Assembly (NCBI RefSeq): GCF_000819845.1
Contig: NZ_CDCG01000016.1
Coordinates: 62,001 to 126,000 of the forward strand
Reading direction: 5' to 3'
DNA from: Aeromonas enteropelogenes
Lineage (GTDB): Bacteria > Pseudomonadota > Gammaproteobacteria > Enterobacterales > Aeromonadaceae
Length of the DNA: 64,000 nt
Positions 18,085 to 26,541 of the stretch are shown one piece after another. Below the pieces are notes generated by a model that made no database searches, was not told the DNA's origin, and was given only the letters and a program-made list of their open reading frames with translations. The position numbers and the translations under genes were made by a program. Positions within the stretch are counted from its first letter, which is position 1; each line of letters opens with the position of its first letter.

Positions 18085-18135
18085 GCCCGGCTGCGTTCTT
18101 CGTCAGTCATCACTCATTTTTGCGAGACCAAACAG

Positions 18136-20190
18136 ATGTCAAATCTCTTCAAGGCAACCCTGCTGCTGGGTTGCTTGCTGTGGCAATCCATAGGATTGGC
18201 CAGCGACACGGGCTGGCTCACCAGCCCCCAGAACGATCACGCCAGGGTGCGGTTGCAGGCCGACCGCAGCGCACCGGAGAAGGCCCGCATCCTGCTCGAT
18301 GTCGAACTCGAGTCAGGCTGGAAAACCTATTGGCACAGCCCGGGTGAAGGGGGGATTGCGCCCCGGATCCTGTGGGACGAGCCGGTCGAGGCATTCCAGT
18401 GGCACTGGCCCGCGCCGCGCCATTTCGAGGTGGCCGGCCTCAGCACCCAGGGTTACGAAAAGAGCGTAAGCTTCCCGCTCAACCTGAACTATCCCGCTGA
18501 CAAACCGCTCAAGGGGACCCTGCGCCTCTCGACCTGCAGCAATGTCTGCATCCTCACCGACTACCCCTTCACCCTCGCGGCCGGAGGCGAGGCGCCGGCC
18601 GGCTTTGATTTTGCCTATGCGAAGGCGGTGAGCAACCTGCCCCAGCCGCTGCCCGCCGATATCCGGATCAGCCTGGGTTATCAGCAAAACCAGCTGCAAG
18701 TGATGGCCGAGCGGCCCGCCGGCTGGCAGACACCGGCGCTCTTTATCGATGCCCTTGAAGGGGCGGAATTCGGCAAGCCCGAGCTTGAAGTGAAGGAGAC
18801 CACCCTGATCGCCCGAGTACCGGTCAGCGATGGCTGGCAGGGGGATGCACCTGACTTGCGCGGCAAGGCGCTCGGGGTACTGCTCACCAGCGGGGAGCAG
18901 GCCTGGCAGGGCCAGGCCCCCATCGGCGAGCCCCTCAGCCTGCCCGAACCGAGCCTGCCCCTGCTCTGGTTACTGGGGGCGGCGCTGCTTGGCGGCTTCA
19001 TCCTCAACCTGATGCCCTGCGTGCTGCCGGTGCTGGCCCTCAAGCTGGGGTCCGTGCTGCAAAACCAAGAGCGAAAACAAAGCGAGGTGCGCAAGCAGTT
19101 CCTCGCCGCCAGCGCCGGGATCATCGCCTCCTTCTGGGTGCTGGCAGCTATGAGCAGCCTGCTGCGCGCCCCAAGTTTCGGAATGAGTGGAGCAGTCGGC
19201 TGGGGCATCCAGTTCCAGAGCCCGACGTTCATCGGCTTCATGGTGCTGGTGACCCTGCTGTTTTGCGCCAATCTGCTGGGGTTGTTCGAGATCCGTCTGC
19301 CCAGCTCCCTCACCACCCGGCTCGCCACCCGCGGTGGCCAAGGTCTGGGTGGCCACTTCCTGCAAGGGAGCTTTGCCACCCTGCTGGCCACCCCCTGCTC
19401 GGCCCCCTTCCTCGGCACCGCGGTGGCGTTTGCGCTGGCGGCACCACTCGGCCAGCTCTGGCTCGTCTTCACGGCACTCGGTATTGGCATGAGCCTGCCC
19501 TGGCTGCTGGTGGCTGCCGTGCCGCGCATCGCGCTCTGGCTGCCCAAACCCGGCCGCTGGATGAGCCACCTGCGCCTCCTGCTCGGGCTGATGATGCTGG
19601 GCTCCAGCCTCTGGCTCGCCAGCCTGCTCGGCAATCATCTGGGCAGCACGACCACCGGCTGGCTGATGGTGGTCATGGTGCTGGTGCTGCTGGTAGGTGT
19701 CATCTGGCGTTACGGCATCCGGGGCTTCACCCTTGCCCTCTCCCTCTCGGCCCTCATCGGCGGAGCCCTGCTGCTGGGAGGCGCGTTCACCGTTCAGGGC
19801 AGCAACAGCGTCGATCGGGTAGTCTGGCAGCCTCTCTCGGAGCAAGCCATCACTGCGGCGCTGGCCCAGAAGAAACGGGTCTTCGTCGATGTCACCGCCG
19901 ACTGGTGCGTGACCTGCAAGGCCAACAAATACAACGTGTTGCTGCGCGATGAGGTACAAGAGGCCCTCTCGGCCCCCGATGTGGTAGCCCTGCGCGGCGA
20001 CTGGAGCAGACCCGACGACGCCATCGCCGCCTTCCTGCGCAAGCGCGGCGCCGCAGCCGTCCCTTTCAACCAGATTTACGGCCCCGGCCTGCCACAGGGG
20101 GAGACCCTCTCGCCCCTGCTCGACCAGGACGACCTGCTTACCCTGTTGAGCCAGGCGGGCCTCATCCGCCCCGGCATAACCCGATTCTAA
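18136..20190 (+). CDS. scsB: ScsB: DsbD-like membrane thiol-disulfide reductase
   Basis: Passes electrons from cytoplasmic thioredoxin across the inner membrane to periplasmic thiol proteins. The 684-residue chain has a signal peptide, an N-terminal periplasmic domain with C134 and C138 (CSNVC), a membrane domain with redox cysteines C295 (LNLMPCVLPV) and C421 (TPCSAPFLG), and a C-terminal thioredoxin domain with C591-x-x-C594 (ADWCVTC). This order and length match ScsB rather than the shorter DsbD. The partners ScsC and ScsD follow immediately. Confidence 0.92.
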   Translation: MSNLFKATLLLGCLLWQSIGLASDTGWLTSPQNDHARVRLQADRSAPEKARILLDVELESGWKTYWHSPGEGGIAPRILWDEPVEAFQWHWPAPRHFEVAGLSTQGYEKSVSFPLNLNYPADKPLKGTLRLSTCSNVCILTDYPFTLAAGGEAPAGFDFAYAKAVSNLPQPLPADIRISLGYQQNQLQVMAERPAGWQTPALFIDALEGAEFGKPELEVKETTLIARVPVSDGWQGDAPDLRGKALGVLLTSGEQAWQGQAPIGEPLSLPEPSLPLLWLLGAALLGGFILNLMPCVLPVLALKLGSVLQNQERKQSEVRKQFLAASAGIIASFWVLAAMSSLLRAPSFGMSGAVGWGIQFQSPTFIGFMVLVTLLFCANLLGLFEIRLPSSLTTRLATRGGQGLGGHFLQGSFATLLATPCSAPFLGTAVAFALAAPLGQLWLVFTALGIGMSLPWLLVAAVPRIALWLPKPGRWMSHLRLLLGLMMLGSSLWLASLLGNHLGSTTTGWLMVVMVLVLLVGVIWRYGIRGFTLALSLSALIGGALLLGGAFTVQGSNSVDRVVWQPLSEQAITAALAQKKRVFVDVTADWCVTCKANKYNVLLRDEVQEALSAPDVVALRGDWSRPDDAIAAFLRKRGAAAVPFNQIYGPGLPQGETLSPLLDQDDLLTLLSQAGLIRPGITRF

Positions 20191-20200
20191 GGAGAACCCC

Positions 20201-20947
20201 ATGAAACCGACTCTCAGCACCCTCGCCCTGTTTACCGCCCTCTCTGCCGGCATGCTGACGGCGCCGGCCCTGCACGCCGCTCCCTTTACCCCGGAGCAGG
20301 AGGCACGCATCAAGGAGCTCATTCGCGAAACCCTGGTGGCCAACCCGAAGATCCTCGACGAGGCGGCCGAATCCTGGGAGAAGCAGAACGCCGCGGCACA
20401 GGCGGCCCAGCTCGGCGACTTCATCAAGGGCAACAAGGATGTGCTGTTCAACAGCACCACCAGCCCGCGCCTTGGCGCCAAAAATCCCAAGCTGACCCTG
20501 GTGCTGTTCACCGACTACAACTGCCCCTACTGCAAGCAGTTCGATCCCCGTCTCACCAAGCTACTCAAGGCCTATCCCAACGATCTGGGGCTGGTGATCA
20601 AGTTGCTGCCATTCAAGGGGCAGAGCTCCGCCAAGGCGGCCCAGTACAGCCTGACCCTGTGGCAACAGGATCCGGCTCGCTTCCTCACCCTGCACGACAA
20701 GCTGATGAGCAAGCAGGGCATGCTGACCGAGGCGGACATCAACAAGGCGCTGGCCGCCACCGGCAACACGGCGCTCAAGCCCGATGCCAAGGCCACCGAA
20801 GAGCTGCGCAATAGCTTGCGCATCGGCACCATCCTGGGGGTGCAGGGCACGCCGGCAACGCTCATCGGCAACCAGCTGGTACCGGGGGCCATCCCCTATG
20901 AGGAGCTGGAGCAGCTGGTGAAAGACGAGCTGGCCAAGCTGGGGTAA
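20201..20947 (+). CDS. scsC: ScsC: periplasmic DsbA-fold thiol-disulfide protein
   Basis: A 248-residue exported protein with a signal peptide (to about residue 27), a helical N-terminal stalk (residues about 30-70, the trimerisation region in Proteus ScsC) and a DsbA-fold thioredoxin domain with C108-P-Y-C111 and the GTPATL cis-proline loop. The family acts as disulfide isomerase or reductase in the periplasm and protects against copper stress, kept reduced by ScsB. AAGGAG precedes the ATG. It sits between scsB (10 bp) and scsD (3 bp). Confidence 0.92.
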   Translation: MKPTLSTLALFTALSAGMLTAPALHAAPFTPEQEARIKELIRETLVANPKILDEAAESWEKQNAAAQAAQLGDFIKGNKDVLFNSTTSPRLGAKNPKLTLVLFTDYNCPYCKQFDPRLTKLLKAYPNDLGLVIKLLPFKGQSSAKAAQYSLTLWQQDPARFLTLHDKLMSKQGMLTEADINKALAATGNTALKPDAKATEELRNSLRIGTILGVQGTPATLIGNQLVPGAIPYEELEQLVKDELAKLG

Positions 20948-20950
20948 ATC

Positions 20951-21472
20951 ATGGCGACCACACCCACCCGGCCCCGCTGGCAACGCTGGGGCAAGGAGGC
21001 GCTCTGGCTGCTGCTGATGGCGCTGGTTATCTCCACCCTGCTGGATTTGTGGCGCAGTCCCACCCTGCCTGAGGGAGCCATGAGCGCCCCCATTACCCTG
21101 CAGGATGGCACCACCACGGATCTGGCAACACTGAGCCGGGGCAAGCCGCTGCTGGTCTACTACTGGGCCAGCTGGTGCGGGGTATGCCGTTTCACCACGC
21201 CGACCGTGGAGACCCTGTGGCAGGAGGGGGAGAACGTGCTGACAGTGGCGCTACGCTCCGGCAGCGACGCCCAACTGCGTGAAGGGATGGCGAAGAAGGG
21301 GCTCACCTTTCCCACCCACAATGACGAATCGGGAGCGCTCGCCGCCCGCTGGCAGGTGGGGGTGACCCCCACCTTCCTCATCGTCAAGGATGGGGAGCTG
21401 GTAAGCAGCACCACGGGCTGGAGTTCGGGGCTCGGGCTGACGCTGCGCCTGTGGTGGGCGAGCCTTTACTAA
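20951..21472 (+). CDS. scsD: ScsD: membrane-tethered TlpA-like thioredoxin
   Basis: A 173-residue protein with a single N-terminal membrane anchor (residues about 15-33) and a periplasmic TlpA-like thioredoxin domain with C76-x-x-C79 (WASWCGVC) and the VGVTPTF cis-proline loop. It is the last gene of the scs operon, three bases after scsC and followed by a clear terminator. In Salmonella ScsD contributes to copper and redox tolerance. Confidence 0.9.
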   Translation: MATTPTRPRWQRWGKEALWLLLMALVISTLLDLWRSPTLPEGAMSAPITLQDGTTTDLATLSRGKPLLVYYWASWCGVCRFTTPTVETLWQEGENVLTVALRSGSDAQLREGMAKKGLTFPTHNDESGALAARWQVGVTPTFLIVKDGELVSSTTGWSSGLGLTLRLWWASLY

Positions 21473-21493
21473 CCCGGCGCCACGCCAATTGCA

Positions 21494-21520
21494 AATGCCC
21501 GGCCATGCCGGGCATTTTTT
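21494..21520 (+). terminator. Terminator of scs operon
   Basis: AATGCCCGGC, loop CAT, GCCGGGCATT and a run of T ending at 21520, directly after scsD. Confidence 0.9.
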
Positions 21521-21771
21521 CAACCGCCGTCACAGATAGCACCTCTCGCCATTGCCAGAATGGTAACAATCGGCACTTACGCTGTGTCTGACGCCATTCG
21601 TCCGCCTGCCAACGAGCCCGGTGATGCAACTTGCTCGCCATATCATCGCCAATGCGTGGCGGTGCGGATCCGTTTCCGTTAAAATGACGGGTTTTTGCCG
21701 TGCCTGGTTTGCCAAGCCCGACCAGGCACCCGCAGTGTGAATTCCAAGATGCCAGTGAGGCAGGATCTGCC

Positions 21772-22056
21772 ATGAACAACTACTTTCGGGTGCTGGGCGT
21801 CAAGTCCAACGCCAGTGAAAACGACATCAAGAAGGCCTATCGACGGCTGTCGAACCAGTACCACCCCGACAAGCTGATCGGGGCCACTGACGACGAGAAA
21901 GAGCAGGCTGCCATCAAGCTGCACCAGATAAAGCAGGCCTATGAAGTGCTGTCCGATCCAAAGCAGCGGGCCGCTTTTATCAAGGATTTCAACAACGTCA
22001 TCGTGACCGATCCCGCTTCTGCCATGCAGGAGATGTGGGACCAATTCTACCCCTGA
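21772..22056 (+). CDS. Stand-alone J-domain protein
   Basis: A 94-residue protein consisting of one J-domain: YFRVLGVKSNASENDIKKAY, the HPD motif at H31-P32-D33 (NQYHPDKL) and QAYEVLSDPKQRAAF. The HPD stimulates ATP hydrolysis by a DnaK-type Hsp70. It lacks the G/F, zinc and C-terminal client domains of DnaJ, so client choice must come from partners. AGGA lies 6 nt before the ATG. It is the first gene of a tight four-gene run (gaps 6, 12 and 11 bp) whose other members I cannot name; these may be its clients or targeting subunits. Confidence 0.85.
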   Translation: MNNYFRVLGVKSNASENDIKKAYRRLSNQYHPDKLIGATDDEKEQAAIKLHQIKQAYEVLSDPKQRAAFIKDFNNVIVTDPASAMQEMWDQFYP

Positions 22057-22062
22057 GGCATC

Positions 22063-22593
22063 ATGCAAAAAAAATGGGATCAGGCACGACTCAAGGCCCT
22101 CTTGAGCGATGCCAGTGAAAATATCGAATCCTACCGGGATCAGGACGACCCCAAGGCGCTGGAACAGTTCACCGGCAAGATGAAGGCCCTGCTGCTGGCC
22201 GACATGAGCATGCTGGAGTTCATGCCCGAATACCTGCCACTCGCCCTCTATGGCCGGGTGCAGTTTCCGCCCAAGGCCAAACCGCAGTGGACCCGCTGGC
22301 TCACCAGTGGCGAGCAGCCCTCCTGGGACGAGTTCAAAGTGTCGGTGGCGTTCAGCAACGCCGAGCTGCCGCTGGTCAAAGCGGTGCGCGCCCAGAGCGA
22401 AGATCAGCTGATGGAAGCCTGCGCCGTGCTGTTCCAGCTCGACAATCCGCTGCCACGCGGCAGCCGCCGTGCCGATGATGACTATGAGCTGCGCGACGAC
22501 GAGGATGAAGACGGGGAAGATGCCGACGCCGACTACAATGGCGATGAGCGCGACGACGGCGATCAGGATATGTACGACGAAGTACGTTTCTAA
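22063..22593 (+). CDS. Unrecognised protein with acidic tail (J-domain operon gene 2)
   Basis: A 176-residue soluble protein with no signal peptide or membrane helix. Residues 1-130 look globular and helical ([39 protein letters not shown]). From about 137 to the end it is a strongly acidic low-complexity tail of Asp/Glu runs, as often seen in proteins that bind basic partners or stay soluble. I recognise no family. It starts 6 bp after the J-domain gene and is followed by gene 3. Confidence 0.75.
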   Translation: MQKKWDQARLKALLSDASENIESYRDQDDPKALEQFTGKMKALLLADMSMLEFMPEYLPLALYGRVQFPPKAKPQWTRWLTSGEQPSWDEFKVSVAFSNAELPLVKAVRAQSEDQLMEACAVLFQLDNPLPRGSRRADDDYELRDDEDEDGEDADADYNGDERDDGDQDMYDEVRF

Positions 22594-22605
22594 TTGGGGC
22601 AACGC

Positions 22606-23373
22606 ATGAACAACAGTCTGATAGAAATTACCGCCATCGAGATCAAAGAGCTGGCCGTGGTCGAGCCGAAGCAGGCCAGCGAGAAGTTCGAACTGATCGC
22701 CAAGACCATGTCTGACGATCAGCTGGCAGAAGTGATTGAAAACATTGATATCGTTACCCTGACCCAGATCAACGGCCAGCACGACATCTCCTTCCCCTCC
22801 ATCATCTCCGAGCTGATGACCCCGGAGCGGATCCGCGACATCGTCTGCCAGCAGCCCCTCTACTGGGAAGAGGCGATCAAGAACAACGCCGACGAGCTGC
22901 AGCAGCACACCTTCGACTTCCTCAACTACCTGATCCGCACTCAGGAGAGCGAAGCCAAGCAGCGCGAGATCCTCGAGTGCGTCGCCGAAGACCCGGCCGG
23001 GCTCTTCTACCTCGCCATCCCCTTTATCGAGTTCTATCGCGGCGATCGCTACGAGGATGACGAAGGCTATCGCGACGTGCTGCACGCCGAGGAGGAAGAT
23101 CTCGAAGAGTCCCTGCGCTACAGCGAACGCCAGCAGAGCGAGGATGTCCACGACTACGCCTTGGATGACCCAAGAAGTCTGTTGATGCTCATCCGCGAGC
23201 TGGCTCCCGAGGTGGAGAAATCCATCAAGGCGTTGTTGCGAAATGAGCACTCCACCTGGGATGGCATCATCAACAAGTTCGCCGCCGAGCTGGTTATGCA
23301 GGCCAAAGAGAAGAACAAGGTCGAGGAAGACGAGTACGGCGACGTCGACGACATGTTCAGCTTTCTGGATTAA
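22606..23373 (+). CDS. Unrecognised soluble acidic protein (J-domain operon gene 3)
   Basis: A 255-residue protein, acidic and predicted mainly helical, without signal peptide, membrane segment or cysteine-rich motif. Repeated helix-loop units (KEILAVVEPKQ-like, ISELMTPERIRDIV, QQPLYWEEAIKNNADELQQH) give the impression of a helical repeat or scaffold protein. The C-terminus ends in another acidic stretch (VEEDEYGDVDDMFSFLD). I recognise no family. I chose ATG 22606 over a TTG 12 nt upstream; GGGGC lies 5 nt before it. Confidence 0.75.
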   Translation: MNNSLIEITAIEIKELAVVEPKQASEKFELIAKTMSDDQLAEVIENIDIVTLTQINGQHDISFPSIISELMTPERIRDIVCQQPLYWEEAIKNNADELQQHTFDFLNYLIRTQESEAKQREILECVAEDPAGLFYLAIPFIEFYRGDRYEDDEGYRDVLHAEEEDLEESLRYSERQQSEDVHDYALDDPRSLLMLIRELAPEVEKSIKALLRNEHSTWDGIINKFAAELVMQAKEKNKVEEDEYGDVDDMFSFLD

Positions 23374-23384
23374 GGAGCCCATTC

Positions 23385-24287
23385 ATGCAGTTAGTCATTC
23401 GCGATGCCAACCAGGGCCCCTTTCTCACCCAGGTGCTGCGCTTTGGCCGCGACAACGAGCGTTTGAGCCAACAGCAACTGGCCGCCATCAAGGGCAAGGC
23501 GGTGCTGATGAGCCTCAAATTCGCCGACAAGTACTACAACAAGTACAAGATGCACCTGCTGGAACAGGCCGCTCACGACGTCATCGGCGTGGTGAGCTTA
23601 GGGTTGCAGGAGCTCTCCCAGCGGGATCCGGCCAAGGCGCTGGCCCTCTTGCAGGCGCCGGAGGGGCCCATCAAGCCGTTCCAGAAAGGCTGGTCCATGC
23701 TCATCACCGTCAGCCCCAGGCAGACCGGCAACAGCCTCTACGGTGATGTGGATGCCCGCCTGCTGGACAAGATCTCCAGCCCCCCCGATGTGGAGGAGTG
23801 GCAAGGGTGGCAGGAGTACGAGAAGGCGCTGGCCGAGCACAACAAGAACCGATTGATGGGGCTTATCGACCAGCACTTCTTCGCCTGCGAGAACGATCAC
23901 CCTACCATGGAAGACAAGCTGGCCGAGGCCCTGCTCTATCGCATCCTCTGCGGCAAGGGCAGTGGCGCCGCCCCGCTCAAGGTGAAGCAGGATCTCAAGC
24001 GCAAGCTGGCGCGGGAGATTGAGCTCAAGGAGGAGTGGTACGACACCGACCATCTGGCGACCCAGCTCGCCCTGATGCTTGGCGAACTGCCCGCCGACAT
24101 GGCCGCGGCGATCCGCCAGGAGCTGAGCCCGGGCTTTGTCCCCAACCTGCTCCACACCCTGGGGTTTGTGCGCCAGTACCAGCTGCTGCAAAAAGAGAAC
24201 GCCTCGCCGGAGAAGCTCGACAGCTTCGAGATGCGCGCCGGCATCAAGCACCCGCTGCTAGGTTGGCCCCTCTATCACGACTTCTGA
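23385..24287 (+). CDS. Unrecognised soluble protein (J-domain operon gene 4)
   Basis: A 300-residue protein with a strong AAGGAG 7 nt before the ATG and an 11-bp gap from gene 3. It has no signal peptide, membrane helix or motif I can assign. Segments include LKFADKYYNKYKMHLLEQAAHDV near the N-terminus (helical) and a basic middle part KVKQDLKRKLAREIELKEEW. Codon usage and GC look like the surrounding core genes, so the operon seems resident rather than recently acquired. A perfect hairpin of the bracket repeat lies 37 bp downstream. Confidence 0.75.
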   Translation: MQLVIRDANQGPFLTQVLRFGRDNERLSQQQLAAIKGKAVLMSLKFADKYYNKYKMHLLEQAAHDVIGVVSLGLQELSQRDPAKALALLQAPEGPIKPFQKGWSMLITVSPRQTGNSLYGDVDARLLDKISSPPDVEEWQGWQEYEKALAEHNKNRLMGLIDQHFFACENDHPTMEDKLAEALLYRILCGKGSGAAPLKVKQDLKRKLAREIELKEEWYDTDHLATQLALMLGELPADMAAAIRQELSPGFVPNLLHTLGFVRQYQLLQKENASPEKLDSFEMRAGIKHPLLGWPLYHDF

Positions 24288-24604
24288 TAGCCAGCCTGCC
24301 AACAGGGCGCCCTCTTTGTAATCCAACGCCCGGCTTGCCGGGCGTTGTGCTATCCGGCAACCAGCACAATATTTCCCCCCTGAAATCAAAAACAGGCCAA
24401 GAGATCAGCACACATCAAACGACTGGTATTTTTCATCACAGCACGGAATAAATAAACACCGGGGGAAGCCGCAGGAAGGAGGATATCGGTCACAAAAGGG
24501 AGCCATTTGATTTTGGTATGCTCTCGATTAATATACCCGTGATTCACACTCACAGTTCAGTGCATTAATCCAAAACCGATCCACTATTATCCATGAGACA
24601 CATC
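24288..24604. other. Non-coding stretch before the bracketed gene
   Basis: 317 bp containing the first copy of the 33-bp repeat and then A+T-richer sequence leading to the secreted-protein gene. I see no reading frame of note. A promoter for the downstream gene is expected between about 24500 and 24590. Confidence 0.5.
24324..24356 (+). repeat. 33-bp bracket repeat, copy 1
   Basis: Starts with the perfect hairpin CAACGCCCGGC-TT-GCCGGGCGTTG and continues with TGCTATCCG. An identical copy lies at 25196-25228 in the same orientation, 872 bp away. There is no U-tract, so it is not a standard intrinsic terminator. Confidence 0.95.
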
Positions 24605-25045
24605 ATGAAAATGAAATACTTGGCGATCATCGCAGCTCTTTTCCTGTCGCACACCGCCAATGCCGGCCCCTATGGGGATGATCTTGCGAAATGCCTTGTA
24701 GAATCAACAACAAAAGATGACAGAACGTCTCTCGTCAAGTGGATGTTCGCCTCGGCATCGGCACATCCGGCCGTCAAATCCATCAGTAACGTATCACAAA
24801 AAGAACTGGATGATTCCAATGCCACGCTGGGCAAACTCTTTACCAAATTATTGACCAGTTCATGCCGGGATCAGGCAACCAAAGCACTGACTTATGAAGG
24901 AACCAATACCATCAGTACCAGCTTCCAGTTATTGGGACAGGTCGCCGCCAGCGAATTGTTTTCCGCTCCTGAAGTGCAGAAGGCCATGTCTGGTATTGAG
25001 AAAGGAATCGATAAGGCAGAATTTGAAAAGTTGATGAAAAAATAA
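24605..25045 (+). CDS. Small secreted protein of unknown function
   Basis: A 146-residue protein with a clear signal peptide (MKMKYLAIIAALFLSHTANA, cleavage before GPYGDD). The mature part has two cysteines, in AKCLVEST and SSCRDQA, likely disulfide-bonded, and helical segments (SLVKWMFASASAHP). I do not recognise the family. An ATG 12 nt upstream is also in frame; the given start has the better signal peptide. The gene is A+T-richer than its neighbours and is bracketed by two identical 33-bp repeats, suggesting insertion or recombination. Confidence 0.75.
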   Translation: MKMKYLAIIAALFLSHTANAGPYGDDLAKCLVESTTKDDRTSLVKWMFASASAHPAVKSISNVSQKELDDSNATLGKLFTKLLTSSCRDQATKALTYEGTNTISTSFQLLGQVAASELFSAPEVQKAMSGIEKGIDKAEFEKLMKK

Positions 25046-25195
25046 TTTGGCCAGAAGGGAGTACGGGGGAAATATCGTCATCTCCCGGATGAAATTAAAT
25101 TGGCCATGATTTATTGATCCGTTGGCTGGGTAACAGATCTCATGTTGCCGCTTAACGAATCCATCTTGCCTGTTACCTCCCCTCTCTCCTTATAA

Positions 25196-25228
25196 CAACG
25201 CCCGGCTTGCCGGGCGTTGTGCTATCCG
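25196..25228 (+). repeat. 33-bp bracket repeat, copy 2
   Basis: Identical over 33 bp to 24324-24356, with the same 11-bp-arm hairpin. It lies 17 bp beyond the tnaB stop and may also act as the 3' end structure of the tna transcript. Confidence 0.95.
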
Positions 25229-25244
25229 ATTTCTGCCTGCGCTA

Positions 25245-26459
25245 CTACCCGGTGAAGATGGGCAGCAGGTTTGCCATATTGAGCAGATGGAACAGCGCGA
25301 TCAGGATGCCAAACAGGATAACCCCCATCACCATGCCCTGGCCGCCCGGTGCCACGAAGCCCTGATCTCCCCCTTCGGCCTTGCGCGCCTTCATCACCAG
25401 CAGGGCCGGGACTATGCAGGTCCAGACGGTAGCGGCCGCTCCGGCGTAACCGATGGCGATGATAAAGCCGAACGGGAACAGGAGTGACATCAGGAGCGGC
25501 GGCAAAAAGGTCACGGCCCACGACTTGGCGCGGCCACGGCGACTGTTGTCGAACTTGAACAGATCCGCCAGGTAATCAAATACCCCGAGCCCCACCCCGA
25601 TAAAGGAGGAGAGAATCGCCGCCATGGAGAAGGCGTGCACCGCATGGTCGACCCTGCGGGAGTCGATCACCGACCCCAGCGCATTGAGCAACGCGTCCAC
25701 CTCGCCCCCTTGGGCGATGACGGGGCCAAACTGCTGGCGCGGCAGGTTGCCGAAGATGCTCACCAACCAGAGGATGTAGAAACCGAGGGCGATCAGGGTG
25801 CCCCCCAGAATGGCCCTCTTGGCCTTGTGTTCGCTCCCGTAATAGGCACGCATCGAGGCCACCGAGTGGTGATAACCGAACGAGGTCAGCGCCACCGGCA
25901 GCAGGGCCAGGGCGTAGGGGGCATACCCCATCTCCTGGTGCATGGAGTCAAACAACTGATCCACATTGACCCGCATCGCCAGCCCGGAGACCCCGAACAC
26001 GAAGCTCAACAGCATGAAGGCGATCAGCACCACCGAGATCCGGTCCACCGCCCGGGTCGAGTGCCACACCAGACTGGAGAAGAACAGCACAAACAGCACG
26101 GAGGCGATCTTGCTGTCGATGCCAAGCAGCCCATGCAGGATCAGCCCGGACGAGGTGATGTAGGCGTAGAGCAGGATCCCGCCAACAAAATAGACCGCCA
26201 GGTTGTTGAACATATTGACCCTGGATCCCAGCAGATCCCGGGTCACCGTATTGAAGGAGACGGTCAGCTCATAGCCCTTGAATGCCTCCAACAGCATCCA
26301 GCCCGAGACCGTCATCACTATCATGGTCAGGGTAATGACCAGGGTGGACCAGCTGGCCCAGGCCCCCGCCCCGGCGCTGGGCAGTCCCAGCATCCCTGCC
26401 CCGACACAGACGCTCGCTATGATGCAAGCGCCCCCCACTATGGATGGATTTTTGGCCAT
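25245..26459 (-). CDS. tnaB: Tryptophan permease TnaB (HAAAP family)
   Basis: Inner-membrane proton symporter that brings tryptophan to tryptophanase. The 404-residue protein has about eleven helices. The N-terminal IVGGACIIASVCVGAGMLGLP and the TSFGYHHSVASMRAYYG segment are hallmarks of the TnaB/Mtr/TyrP aromatic amino-acid permeases. I chose ATG 26459 preceded by GGGGGGAA. It follows tnaA by 82 bp in the usual tnaC-tnaA-tnaB order, so the substrate call rests on both family and context. Confidence 0.9.
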   Translation of the reverse strand: MAKNPSIVGGACIIASVCVGAGMLGLPSAGAGAWASWSTLVITLTMIVMTVSGWMLLEAFKGYELTVSFNTVTRDLLGSRVNMFNNLAVYFVGGILLYAYITSSGLILHGLLGIDSKIASVLFVLFFSSLVWHSTRAVDRISVVLIAFMLLSFVFGVSGLAMRVNVDQLFDSMHQEMGYAPYALALLPVALTSFGYHHSVASMRAYYGSEHKAKRAILGGTLIALGFYILWLVSIFGNLPRQQFGPVIAQGGEVDALLNALGSVIDSRRVDHAVHAFSMAAILSSFIGVGLGVFDYLADLFKFDNSRRGRAKSWAVTFLPPLLMSLLFPFGFIIAIGYAGAAATVWTCIVPALLVMKARKAEGGDQGFVAPGGQGMVMGVILFGILIALFHLLNMANLLPIFTG

Positions 26460-26541
26460 CGTATTCCCCCCTGTCTTGTTCCCTGAATGCAGATTCAAAA
26501 AAGGCACAGAATCTTCTGTGCCTTGCTTTGCTTATTGGTTG

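Noticed and set aside
18970-20511. 513-codon frame antisense to scsB/scsC
   Set aside because: Its product is Gly/Gln/Glu-rich without motifs, opposite clear Cys-motif proteins.
21679-23382. 567-codon minus-strand frame across the J-domain operon
   Set aside because: The plus strand has an HPD J-domain and ribosome-binding sites before the genes; the minus frame is a codon-bias shadow.
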